Part shown: positions 55,349 to 63,752 of the stretch, piece by piece
Numbering within the stretch: position 1 is the stretch's first letter
How the letters are laid out: each line of letters opens with the position of its first letter
NCBI RefSeq assembly: GCF_011516645.4
Contig: NZ_CP088284.1
Coordinates: forward strand, 186,001 to 250,000
DNA length: 64,000 nucleotides
Source of the DNA: Bradyrhizobium septentrionale
GTDB taxonomy: Bacteria > Pseudomonadota > Alphaproteobacteria > Rhizobiales > Xanthobacteraceae
Reading direction: 5' to 3'
Notes under the pieces: model-generated
What the model saw: only the letters and a program-made list of their open reading frames with translations
What the model was told of the DNA's origin: nothing
The model's database searches: none
Translations under genes and position numbers: made by a program

Positions 55349-56792
55349 GAGCTTGTCTGGATAGTCGCTGTTCAAATCTGGTCGGGTCTGATTCAACATT
55401 GGGCGATGAGCAAGTATTTTCGGCCTTGGAACATCGATCAGACGCTGCTTCTGCCGCCGAATGTGCAGGACTTCGTGCCGAAAGGCCATGTCTCGCGGTT
55501 TATGGTTGATCTGGTGCGGGAGAGCCTCGATCTCAGGGAGATCATGGGCAGCTATGTGAGCGGGCTTGGGCAGCCGCCGTTTGATCCGCGGATGATGGTG
55601 GCGCTGCTGCTGCATAGCTATGCGAGTGGGCTGTATTCGTCGCGTCGGATTGCCAAGGCCTGCCGGGAGCGGAACGATTTTGTGATGATCGTGGCGCTGG
55701 ATGCGCCGGATTTTCGGACGATCAGCGACTTTCGCAAGCGACATTTGAAGGCGCTCGGCGCGCTATTCGTGCAGGTTCTGAAGTTGTGGGAGACGGCCGG
55801 GCTGGTCAAGCTCGGTCATGTCGCGCTGGATGGTACGAAGATCAAGGCGAACGCGTCGAAACACAAGGCGATGAGTTATGAGCGCATGAAGAAGCGCGAG
55901 GCGGAATTGAAGGCCGAGGCCGCTCGCATGCTGGCGGCCGCCGAGGCGGCGGATGCCTCGGAGGATGAGACTTTCGGCAACAGCGACGAACTGCCGGACT
56001 GGACCGTCGACAAGCAGAAACGGCTGGCGAAGATCCAGCAAGCGATGGCGGCGCTGGAAGCGGACGCCAAACTGGCGGCTGAGGAAGAGCGCCGCATCGA
56101 GGCCGAAAAGGAACAGCAGCGCCAGGCCGAAGGCCGCAAGAAGCCGGGCAAACCGGCGGCGCTGCCATCGGAGGAACCCAATCCCAAGGCGCAACGCAAC
56201 TTCACCGATCCGGAAAGCCGCATCATGAAGTCGAAGGATGGCTTCGTTCAGGCCTATAATGCCCAGGCGGCCGTCGATGCACATGCCCAGATCATTGTCG
56301 CGCAAGAACTGACCCAGCACGGCAGCGATCAGGGCCAGTTGGTGCCCCTGATCGAGGCCATCGAGAGCAATCTTGGCCGCAAGCCGCGGCAGGCCTCAGC
56401 GGATTCCGGCTACTGCAGCGAAGCCAATCTCGAAGCGCTCGACACACGCAGCATCGATGGCTATGTCGCGCCCGGACGCGCCAAGCACCCGACAGTAGCG
56501 AACGGAAAAGTCGGCGGCCCGCTGACACAGGCCATGCGAAAGAAGATCGACGATGGCGGCTTCGAAACACCCTACCGATTGCGAAAGCAAGTGGTGGAGC
56601 CGGTGTTCGGACAGATCAAACAGGCAAGAGGCTTCCGCCAGTTCCTGTTGCGGGGCATCGAGAAAGTGCGCGCCGAGTGGACAATGATCTGCACCGTCCA
56701 TAACCTCCTCAAGCTGTTCAACCTCGCAAACGCAGCCTGAGCCTGCTACTCTACAACAAATGCCCGTCACGAAAACATATCTGGACGGGCTC
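55349..56792 (+). mobile_element. IS1182-family insertion sequence, copy 2 (1444 bp)
   Basis: Same ends as copy 1 (GAGCTTGTCTGGATA and, reversed, GAGCCCGTCCAGATA), same length, CTAG on both sides (55345-55348, 56793-56796), opposite orientation. It lies inside an already degenerate IS256-family transposase gene, whose frame is restored across the CTAG when the element is removed. Confidence 0.92.
55406..56740 (+). CDS. IS1182-family transposase, copy 2
   Basis: 444 aa, complete. Same domains as the copy at 39533-40867; differences seen are Trp for Cys in LKLWETAG and Ala for Val in KAEAARM. The first aspartate (VALDGTKIKA), second (ADSGYCSE) and glutamate (VEPVFGQIK) blocks are intact. Likely functional, and able to mobilise copy 1. 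Confidence 0.9.
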   Translation: MSKYFRPWNIDQTLLLPPNVQDFVPKGHVSRFMVDLVRESLDLREIMGSYVSGLGQPPFDPRMMVALLLHSYASGLYSSRRIAKACRERNDFVMIVALDAPDFRTISDFRKRHLKALGALFVQVLKLWETAGLVKLGHVALDGTKIKANASKHKAMSYERMKKREAELKAEAARMLAAAEAADASEDETFGNSDELPDWTVDKQKRLAKIQQAMAALEADAKLAAEEERRIEAEKEQQRQAEGRKKPGKPAALPSEEPNPKAQRNFTDPESRIMKSKDGFVQAYNAQAAVDAHAQIIVAQELTQHGSDQGQLVPLIEAIESNLGRKPRQASADSGYCSEANLEALDTRSIDGYVAPGRAKHPTVANGKVGGPLTQAMRKKIDDGGFETPYRLRKQVVEPVFGQIKQARGFRQFLLRGIEKVRAEWTMICTVHNLLKLFNLANAA

Positions 56793-56796
56793 CTAG

Positions 56797-57345
56797 TGCA
56801 GGCAATGGGGATGAGCGGCATCTCCAAGAGCCAAGTGAGCCGGCTGTGCGGCGAGATCGACGACAAAGTGAAGGCGTTCCTCGCCCACCCGATCGAGGGC
56901 GACTGGCCGTATCTGTGGATCGACGCCACCTATGTGAAGGTGCGCCAGAATGGCCGCATCGTCTCGGTCGCGGTGATTGTCGCGGTCGGCGTCAACAGCG
57001 ACGGCCGGCGCGAGGTTCTCGGCATGGATATCGGTCCCTCCGAGGCCGAGACGTTCTAGACGGCGTCCCTGCGCAAACTTGCCCGCCGCGGCTTGCGCGG
57101 CCTCAAGCTCGTCGTCTCCGACGCCCACGAGGGCATCAAGGCCACCGTCGCCAAGGTGCTCAACGCCGGCTGGCAACGGTGCCGCGTCCACTTCATGCGC
57201 AACGCGTTGGCGCACGCCGGCAAGAGCGGGCGGCGCCTCGTCTCCGCCTTCATCGCCACCGCCTTTGCCCAGGACGATGCCGAGACCGCCCAAGCGCAGT
57301 GGGCGCAAGGTCGCTGATCAACTCCGCCCCAAGTTGCCGCGTCGG
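56797..57345 (+). pseudogene. IS256-family transposase (second type), 3' part
   Basis: Continues KSQVSRLCGEIDDKVKAFLA, WPYLWIDATYVKVRQNGRIV (first Asp) and VLGMDIGPSEAETF. Then an in-frame TAG (57058) replaces a tryptophan codon, and LKLVVSDAHEGIKATVAKVL (second Asp) and CRVHFMRNALAHA follow. A frameshift near 57300 precedes VADQLRPKLPR, and the C-terminus is lost at the junction with an IS66 remnant. Confidence 0.72.
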
Positions 57346-57437
57346 AACGGTGCCACCTGAAGCGTCCGCCCAAAAAGCGGATGCCACGGATACGCAATCT
57401 TCGCGCTTCGAAGACTGTATGCAGAATGTCGAGTGTT

Positions 57438-57591
57438 GGGCTCGCTTCGCACGGAACACCACCGCCACGCCCTTCATCGGGTCATGGCCCAGCGTCTCCT
57501 TCGCCAGCAGCGCCAAGCCCTCTGCACCCTTCCTGAAGTCCACAGGTTGCGTCGCCACGTAGATCATGAGGCTCGCGGGCATCGTCAGCAT
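57438..57591 (-). pseudogene. IS66-family TnpB (Orf2) fragment
   Basis: About 50 codons: LTMPASLMIYVATQPVDFRK, GAEGLALLAKETLGHDPMKG and VAVVFRAKRA, the conserved start of IS66 Orf2. The match is lost after VVFRAKRA. Its start overlaps the end of the tnpA gene, as in intact IS66 elements. The large transposase gene tnpC is absent. Confidence 0.7.
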
Positions 57592-58007
57592 GAACGTGTC
57601 CGTCGGAGCGCAATGAACACATCACTCAACGCAGCAAGGCCAGGCGCCCCGCGCACCTCCACGCGCGCGCCCTGGAACTCAACCGTCACAATGGCTGCTT
57701 CCGGCGATCCGGAGGGCTCTGCGGCCGCAGGCAACGCTGATTCCGACACCACCGGCACGAACGACAGCGTGTCCGCCGACGCCGGCAATACCAACTGGCC
57801 CAAACGCGCCCGGCGCCGCCAGTCATGCACCTGCTGGGGCCGGCAGCCATGGCGACGCGCGACATCTGTGACAACCGCCCCCGGTTCGAGGCTTTCCGCC
57901 GCAATCCGTGCCTTCAAATCATCCGGCCAGCGCTTGCGAACTGCGCCAGCGAACACTTCAATACGCGGTGAAAACGGTCGTCTTATGTCGTCAGAATGGT
58001 CGTCCAT
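57585..58007 (-). CDS. IS66-family TnpA (Orf1)
   Basis: 140 aa from the ATG at 58007 (MDDHSDDIRRPFSPRIEVFA); an upstream in-frame ATG exists but lacks family sequence. It contains the helix-turn-helix region RWPDDLKARIAAESLEPGAV, VTDVARRHGCRPQQVHDWRR. It is complete by itself, but the element lacks tnpC and most of tnpB, so it is a remnant. Confidence 0.72.
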   Translation of the reverse strand: MDDHSDDIRRPFSPRIEVFAGAVRKRWPDDLKARIAAESLEPGAVVTDVARRHGCRPQQVHDWRRRARLGQLVLPASADTLSFVPVVSESALPAAAEPSGSPEAAIVTVEFQGARVEVRGAPGLAALSDVFIALRRTRSC

Positions 58008-58169
58008 TGTGAGCACCCTTCCAGAAGATGACTCTTCTAACAGTGCTCTCAAGACTCTGCACAAGCAATCAGACGGGCCTCGGCGCTACGCTTACCTTCC
58101 GTCTGCCCGTTCCACGCATCACTCGCACTTGGGCACAGGCGCGGATATGACGCGGGTTACCCTCGGGAA

Positions 58170-58203
58170 GAGCCGGGTGCGGGAAAGCCGCCTGCCCGGA
58201 TCT
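58170..58203 (+). ncRNA. Group II intron domain V-like hairpin (intron 3' remnant)
   Basis: A 34-nt element starting GAGCCGGGTGCGGGAAAGCC and ending CGCCTGCCCGGATCT has the domain V layout (AGC triad, GAAA tetraloop, bulge), with one mismatch in the basal stem. Upstream, weakly similar codons could be the end of an intron reverse transcriptase; the rest of the intron is missing. Confidence 0.5.
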
Positions 58204-58243
58204 GTGAGGGCAAAGCCAAATGGCCGAGCTACTCGACCACGAT

Positions 58244-58390
58244 CGGCCCGAGACTAAAGGCCGAATTTACCCAAGACGTTCGGCATGATTTTCAACGTCT
58301 GGCTGAAGACTAGGTTAGCTTAGGCGCCACCACGTCTGCGGTGGAACGTCGATCTCGCGCCCGATGAATTTCATCGACGTAGCTCCTGCG
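58244..58390 (-). pseudogene. Relic of a second tssG copy, 5' piece
   Basis: On the minus strand: FIGREIDVPP, then after gaps KIMPNVLGKFGL, matching FIWREIDIPGEARW and ETMPDVVGKFRLCLGP of the intact tssG. Stops and indels are present. At its end the bases CGGCCCGAG (58244-58252) recur at 54895-54903, where the matching 3' piece resumes. The relic lies directly after the intact tssG. Confidence 0.55.
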
Positions 58391-58590
58391 CAAAGTCTAC
58401 TATCTGGCAGTAGCCTCGAAACTGCCCGTCGTCAGATTGGGGGCCGTGCCGCAGATGTCGGTCTTGGCCAGATTCGTCCCGAGGCAAGAGAAACACCCCA
58501 TCGAGCGGCTTCTGATTCAGGCTCAAATTGTCCACTCCAACGAGTGCCACCTGCCTCAACATCGGAGCATGCGCGAGTAACGCGAAGACA
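58391..58590. other. Region between tssG and its relic, nothing recognised
   Basis: A minus-strand frame overlaps the tssG end (QVALVGVDNLSLNQKPLDGV). It looks moderately protein-like but matches nothing I know. It may be part of the same relic gene or chance. Confidence 0.3.
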
Positions 58591-59577
58591 TCACAATAGA
58601 ACAGAGCTTCCAGTTCGTTTTGGCGGATCGATCCATGTAGTCCAGCCCAATTCTCCTTCACCCAGCGTCCATTCCGGCGTCTGCCCAGGCGCTAACTCCA
58701 GTAGCAGATCCCATGCCAAAGGCTCGCGCAGAATAACGTTAATCAGACGGGAAAGGATGGCGTGGGTCGCGCAACTGGGCAGCAGCGACCGAAACTGCTG
58801 CTGGTTGACCGGACCGAGGCAAAGCCGGAATTTGCCCACGACGTCCGGCATGGTTTCGCCAGCAAGGGTGTCAACGCCAAGTTGAAGACCAGACTGGCCA
58901 AGGTTCCACCGCGCCTCCCCTGGAATGTCGATCTCGCGCCAAATGAATTCCTCGACCCGAGCCGGGATATTCAGATGGCTGGAAATCACGCCAGCCACCA
59001 GCCGCCCTGACCGGCAGCACAATGCAAGGACGCCGGCATGAGGCAGCAGCCGCGCCCGCCACTCACGTTCCTTGGCTGTGTGTTCCCCAGGCATGAGCCC
59101 AAAGAGCGCACCAACCAGCACCGAGATCGCGTCGGTCGCGCCCTCCTCGAACCGCAAATGGTGACGGTAGTACCGCCAGATCGGCAGCAGCAGGCTAATC
59201 AGACGGTGATTGAAAAAATCAAAGAAATCGTCGAGCAACCCGATGCCGTCCGCGTGCATGACCCGTTCGGTGTAGAAGGGCGGCAGCGGCGAAGAGGGGC
59301 CGTGCAGCCCGAGGAAATTGACGTCTACCTCGACGCGCTCGCCGGCGGCCTTGACCCGCCTAACTTCCGCGATCTCTTCGGCAGGAAAGCCAAGCGTCGG
59401 TGATGCGCGAAAGCGCACCGCGTCGCGCGCGGGATCGTCGGTGGACCCAATCGGGGGAGCGTCACTGAAGCGCCGCTCGAGGAGCGCTGCAAGCGAAAAG
59501 AACCCGCAAGCCGAAAGCTCATCGCCTTGATCAGGCGCGGTCAGAGCGGGCTGATCGATCCAATTCTCGCTGGCCAT
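58591..59577 (-). CDS. tssG: TssG, T6SS baseplate protein
   Basis: 328 aa. N-terminal FFSLAALLERRF, RDAVRFRASPTLGFPAEEIA and the conserved NFLGLHGPSSPLPPFYTERV, then FFNHRLISLLLPIWRYYRHH. C-terminal LGQSGLQLGVDTLAGETMPD, LCLGPVNQQQFRSLLP and a final LGWTTW. TssG and two TssF copies form the wedge of the baseplate. The ATG at 59577 overlaps tssF by 37 bp. An insertion block follows before tagH, so the second half of the cluster is transcribed from its own promoter. Confidence 0.92.
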   Translation of the reverse strand: MASENWIDQPALTAPDQGDELSACGFFSLAALLERRFSDAPPIGSTDDPARDAVRFRASPTLGFPAEEIAEVRRVKAAGERVEVDVNFLGLHGPSSPLPPFYTERVMHADGIGLLDDFFDFFNHRLISLLLPIWRYYRHHLRFEEGATDAISVLVGALFGLMPGEHTAKEREWRARLLPHAGVLALCCRSGRLVAGVISSHLNIPARVEEFIWREIDIPGEARWNLGQSGLQLGVDTLAGETMPDVVGKFRLCLGPVNQQQFRSLLPSCATHAILSRLINVILREPLAWDLLLELAPGQTPEWTLGEGELGWTTWIDPPKRTGSSVLL

Positions 59578-61289
59578 GTGTAGTGTGCGTTGCTTTCCGT
59601 GCCGCGGACCGAAAACCGGTGCAGCATATTGATGCCGGCGAAGGTCGCGAAGAAGGCATCGAGCACTGAACCCAACAGGAACAATTCGCCCTCACCGCCG
59701 ATCTTGCTGTCGATCACAGCTAATTCGATGTTTCGCATTCGGATCGGGGCGCCGTGCATCACGTGATCGGTGTCTGTGGTCACGAACTGGTCGAGGCCTT
59801 CTAGCAACAACTCCAGGCGGCGCTGCGCCTGAATGTCGTAGACCGCGCGGAACTCGTAGCTGGCAAGGACCGTCCGCAGCGTATCGATATTGACCATCGC
59901 ACCATAATTGCGCGCCAGATTGGCTGTTAGCCGCCGCAACAAACCATCATTGACCGGCGGCGGTACTTCTGCCGCGACCGCCGTGATATTGGAGAAGGTT
60001 ACCGAGCGAGGCGTATCAGAGGTCGGCAGATCCACGCTACCAACTGCCAACCGGTCGGCAATGGGTCCGTTGGAGCAGGTCAATTGCAGGGATGCGACGT
60101 CGATCGGCGGATGCTGACCGATGTCAAGCCGGTCGACGAAACTCACATAGTGATCGACGCCACGGCCAACCACCGCCGGCCGGATACGCTCGCGGAAGTA
60201 GGCTCGGTTGCGCTCGGCGCCGGGCAGATCGTGGCCCAACAGGTCGAATGGCTCGAACTCGATGCGTTCCGGGCGGCCTTGCACGTAGCCGGTCACGCGA
60301 TCAACGGAACGGATGGAGAAGTTAGGCCCTCCAGAAGCACGCACGCGGTATTCGGTTGCGGTCCGCTTCAGGCGGATCGGCGAGGCCTCATGGCTGAAGA
60401 CATTGATTGCCGGTGTGCAGTTCAAGCAAATCTGGCCCTTGCCCACGCGCAACTGCGCGGGGAACGGACGTCGAAACTCGAAAGTGAGCCTACATTCGGT
60501 CTCCGTGTGGGCCGCGAGCGGCTCGAGACCAGACAGTTCGACATAGAGAAATTTCGACGGATAGCTCAGATACTCCTGAATGATCCGAAATCCTGAGAAA
60601 GCGTTGCGCGGCCACGGCAAAACCGCCTCGTCATCGCTGAAGCCGACTCGCGCGATCTGTGCTGAATCGATTGCGGCGACTTCTCGATCCGCCACGATGA
60701 CAGTTCCCTGCGAGACGTGACGGCACAGCCAGGCCAACAGGCAGCGCCCCACTTCCGGCTCTCGCTCGGTCGAGAAGAAGAGGCGGAGCCGACCATTCTT
60801 GAGACATGACAGGTTTTGCTGACCGGTTGCTTTGATACCCAAGGTTAGCCGGGCCGAACTCGACCAGTTCTCGAGCTGGACATTAATGATCTCCAGTGGC
60901 AGCACGTCAATGGAGTAGCAGGTGACGAACGTGCAGTTCGTTCCTTCAATCGGCCGCGAGCGGACGCTCGTGCCGGCCGGCACGTTCAAGCTCGCGGCGC
61001 TCGCCGATGATCTCAAGGCAAAGGCCAGAGTTGTAATGGGCGGCAGAGCTTGAAGATATTGCGGCCATACCATCCGCAACAGGCCGTGGACAAATTCGGG
61101 AAATTCGTCATCGAGCTTCTGACGCAGCCGTGCAACAAGGAAGGCGAAGCCTTCGAGCAACCGTTCGACATCGGGATCGGTGGCATCGCGTCCAAGAAAG
61201 GGCGCAAGCTTCGGATTTGCCAAAGCGAAATCATTGCCGAGCTCACGCAAATAGGACAGCTCGTCCTCGTAATAGGGATTAAGGGCCAC
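59541..61289 (-). CDS. tssF: TssF, T6SS baseplate protein
   Basis: 582 aa. Starts ALNPYYEDELSYLRELGNDF and continues KLAPFLGRDATDPDVERLLE, GFAFLVARLRQKLDDEFPEF, the classic TssF opening. The middle has LSYPSKFLYVELSGLEPLAA. The C-terminus (GEGELFLLGSVLDAFFATFA, GINMLHRFSV) is conserved too. Full length for the family (about 590 aa). It overlaps tssG and begins 7 bp after tssE. Confidence 0.93.
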   Translation of the reverse strand: MALNPYYEDELSYLRELGNDFALANPKLAPFLGRDATDPDVERLLEGFAFLVARLRQKLDDEFPEFVHGLLRMVWPQYLQALPPITTLAFALRSSASAASLNVPAGTSVRSRPIEGTNCTFVTCYSIDVLPLEIINVQLENWSSSARLTLGIKATGQQNLSCLKNGRLRLFFSTEREPEVGRCLLAWLCRHVSQGTVIVADREVAAIDSAQIARVGFSDDEAVLPWPRNAFSGFRIIQEYLSYPSKFLYVELSGLEPLAAHTETECRLTFEFRRPFPAQLRVGKGQICLNCTPAINVFSHEASPIRLKRTATEYRVRASGGPNFSIRSVDRVTGYVQGRPERIEFEPFDLLGHDLPGAERNRAYFRERIRPAVVGRGVDHYVSFVDRLDIGQHPPIDVASLQLTCSNGPIADRLAVGSVDLPTSDTPRSVTFSNITAVAAEVPPPVNDGLLRRLTANLARNYGAMVNIDTLRTVLASYEFRAVYDIQAQRRLELLLEGLDQFVTTDTDHVMHGAPIRMRNIELAVIDSKIGGEGELFLLGSVLDAFFATFAGINMLHRFSVRGTESNAHYTWPARIGSISPL

Positions 61290-61296
61290 CGCCGCG

Positions 61297-61692
61297 TCAG
61301 CCCCTTACCCGAACGTGCTTCTCGAAGATCGCCTCGAAGGAGATCGGCTCCATTTGGTCGTTATGATCGAGCGTCGCGTTGACGTGAAAGCTCAGCTGCA
61401 GCGGATTATCGGGATCGGCATGAAAGCGGATCGAAACATTGTTCAAGCGCGGCTCAAACGTCTCGATCTGGTGCTTGAGCGAATACGCGAGCGCGCCCAC
61501 CGCGTCGGCTCCCTGCCCGACGGCCTCGTTGAGGTCGGGCATGCCAAAGTCCGGCCGCGTTTCACAACAGCCCTGGCGCGAGTTCAGAACTCGATGTAAG
61601 TTTGCCAGCACACTTGCACGGAAACGACCGAACGACCCCTGATTGGTCTCCGTTCCGTCCTCCAAGCGCTCCATAAGGCTGCGGTCGAACAT
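61297..61692 (-). CDS. tssE: TssE, gp25-like baseplate protein
   Basis: 131 aa. SLMERLEDG, SVLANLHRVLNSRQGCCETR, FGMPDL and the gp25 pattern FEPRLNNVSIRFHAD with the conserved Glu-Pro-Arg. TssE joins the sheath to the baseplate and seeds its polymerisation. It starts 12 bp after the tssC stop. Confidence 0.92.
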   Translation of the reverse strand: MFDRSLMERLEDGTETNQGSFGRFRASVLANLHRVLNSRQGCCETRPDFGMPDLNEAVGQGADAVGALAYSLKHQIETFEPRLNNVSIRFHADPDNPLQLSFHVNATLDHNDQMEPISFEAIFEKHVRVRG

Positions 61693-61704
61693 CGACTATC
61701 ATCT

Positions 61705-63189
61705 CTATTGCTTGTCGAGCTTACCCTTGAGCGTCAAAGCAAAATCCGCGCCCATGTACTTCAAGTGTGGAACGACGGCGATGCCGACGCGATACCAGCC
61801 CGGTTCACCGTCGACGTCCTCGACTATGATCTCCGCCTTTCGCAAAGGTCGCCGCGAACGCACCTCTGCCGACGGATTCTCCTGATCGGCGACATACTGT
61901 CGGATCCAGTTATTCAGCTCGTCTTGCAACTCTTCCTTGCTCTTCCACGAGCCGATGTTCTCGCGCTGTAGCACTTTGATGTAGTGTGCGAAACGATTGA
62001 TGATAAACATATAGGGCAGCTGGCTGCCAAGCTTGTAGTTGAGCTCGGCCGCCTTGCCTTCCTGGGTGTTACCGAAATATTTCGGCTTCTGCACAGAATT
62101 TGCCGAGAAGAAAGCGGCATTGTCAGAGCCCTTGCGCATGGTCAGCGCGATGAAGCCCTGCTCGGCAAGTTCGAACTCGCGCCGGTCCGAGATGAGAACC
62201 TCCGTCGGTACCTTGGTCTGCAATTGCCCCATCGCCTCATAGGTATGCAGATTGAGGTCCTCAACTGCGCCGCCCGATCGGGGGCCGATGATGTTCGGGC
62301 ACCAGCGATATTTGGCGAAGCTTTCGGTTAAGCGCGTCGCGAAGGCAAAAGCAGCATTCCCCCAGAGGTAGTTGTCAGTTTCGCCGCCGGAGCCCTCTTG
62401 GTAATTGAATGCCTTCACCGGGACCGTCTCGGGACCATAGGGCAAGCGCAGCAGGAAGCGCGGCAGCGTCAGGCCGAAATAGCGAGCGTCCTCGCTTTCG
62501 CGGAACGATGTCCACTTGGCGTATTTTGGTCCCTCGAAGACCGATTGCAGGTCCTTTAGACCCGCGATCTCCTCATGACGTTCGACGCCGAACATGTCCG
62601 GCGCAGCGGCAGCAATGACAGGCGCATGCGACATGGCGGCCACCGCGCTCATGTACCGCATCAGCTTAGCGTCCTGACTGCCACTGCCAAACTCGTAGGC
62701 TGATATCATGGCTGCGACAGGCTCGCCGCCGAACTGACCGTACTCTGCGGTGTAGACGTGCTTGTACAGGCCGGACTTGACGATCTCCGGGCTGTCCTCG
62801 AAGTCGGTGAGCAGTTCATCCTTGCTGACGCTGAGGAGTTCTATCTTGATGTTCTGACGGAAATCGGTGCGGTCGACCATGAACTTTAGACCGCGCCAGA
62901 CCGACTCGAGCCCTTGGAACTCGACCGTATGCAGCACGTGGTCGAGCTGAGCCGAGATCTTGCTGTCGATCTCGGCGATCATCCGATCGACGAGCGCGTT
63001 GTTGACCTGCTCGTCGGCCCGGCTCGGTTTGAGGAGCTCGGCGAGGAAGGCTGCGACGCCCCGGCGGGCGAGATCGTACCCCTCGTCGCGCGGGGTGATC
63101 TTGGTTTCGACGAGGACTTGATCCAGCAGCGACAAATCGGTGGCCATGGTGGCGACTTCGGTCGACTGCTCCACGCTTGTATCGGTCAT
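61705..63189 (-). CDS. tssC: TssC (VipB/ImpC), large sheath subunit
   Basis: 494 aa from the ATG at 63189, preferred over a TTG six codons upstream because GAGGAG lies at the right distance before it. Typical segments: DLARRGVAAFLAELLKPSRA, LDHVLHTVEFQGLESVWRGL, VYTAEYGQFGGEPVAAMISA, LPRFLLRLPYGPETVPVKAF and the C-terminal VVPHLKYMGADFALTLKGKL. With TssB it builds the contractile sheath; ClpV would recycle it. The gene follows tssB by about 38 bp. Confidence 0.93.
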   Translation of the reverse strand: MTDTSVEQSTEVATMATDLSLLDQVLVETKITPRDEGYDLARRGVAAFLAELLKPSRADEQVNNALVDRMIAEIDSKISAQLDHVLHTVEFQGLESVWRGLKFMVDRTDFRQNIKIELLSVSKDELLTDFEDSPEIVKSGLYKHVYTAEYGQFGGEPVAAMISAYEFGSGSQDAKLMRYMSAVAAMSHAPVIAAAAPDMFGVERHEEIAGLKDLQSVFEGPKYAKWTSFRESEDARYFGLTLPRFLLRLPYGPETVPVKAFNYQEGSGGETDNYLWGNAAFAFATRLTESFAKYRWCPNIIGPRSGGAVEDLNLHTYEAMGQLQTKVPTEVLISDRREFELAEQGFIALTMRKGSDNAAFFSANSVQKPKYFGNTQEGKAAELNYKLGSQLPYMFIINRFAHYIKVLQRENIGSWKSKEELQDELNNWIRQYVADQENPSAEVRSRRPLRKAEIIVEDVDGEPGWYRVGIAVVPHLKYMGADFALTLKGKLDKQ

Positions 63190-63226
63190 AGCGCCATCGC
63201 TCCTCAAAAACGGCTCGTCGATCCGC

Positions 63227-63724
63227 TCACTCGCCCTCGCCGTTGCTGGTGAGCTCGCTCAAGAGCCGCGGCCGCGCGCCGTGGTCTTCGAGCAGATTCT
63301 GGATGGCTTTGCGGAAACTCGGCACGTTGCCCAGCGGACTCTTCAGCGCGATCAGGGCCGCGCGCAATTCGGTCAATGCACGCAATTCGGGGATTTGCCG
63401 TGCGACACGCTCGGGTTCGAAGTCGTTCAGACTCTCAAACCGCAGCGACACGGACAGCTTGCCGGCTTCGGGTTGGTCGTCGAGCCTATTCTCAGCAGAA
63501 ATATGGAGAGTCAGTTCCTGGCTTTTGACAACGTCGTTAAAATTGTCTTTGTCGATATTGACCATCTCGCGCTCCTCAATCGGGCGGTCATCGGTCCGTC
63601 CGGTGAAGTCGCCCAAAACCAACAATTTGAGCGGCAGTTCGACTTCCTCTTTCAGGTTGCCGGTTGCAGGCTTGAAGCGGATATTGATGCGCTCCTTTGG
63701 AGCGACCGAGCTTTCCTGTGCCAT
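63227..63724 (-). CDS. tssB: TssB (VipA/ImpB), small sheath subunit
   Basis: 165 aa. RINIRFKPATGNLKEEVELP, LKLLVLGDFTGRTDDRPIEE, FNDVVKSQELTLHISAENRL and LSVSLRFESLNDFEPERVAR are all diagnostic. The C-terminal helix (SPLGNVPSFRKAIQNLLEDH) interacts with ClpV-type unfoldases in other systems. It lies between tssA and tssC in the same orientation. Confidence 0.93.
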   Translation of the reverse strand: MAQESSVAPKERINIRFKPATGNLKEEVELPLKLLVLGDFTGRTDDRPIEEREMVNIDKDNFNDVVKSQELTLHISAENRLDDQPEAGKLSVSLRFESLNDFEPERVARQIPELRALTELRAALIALKSPLGNVPSFRKAIQNLLEDHGARPRLLSELTSNGEGE

Positions 63725-63752
63725 ATGAGTTCCTGTTAAGACGTTGTCCGGA

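Noticed and set aside
54904..58243. The whole block as one transposon with a 9-bp target duplication
   Set aside because: Its outer ends are not inverted repeats of each other, and it consists of remnants of different element types. The 9-bp repeat is real but the single-event explanation is not supported.
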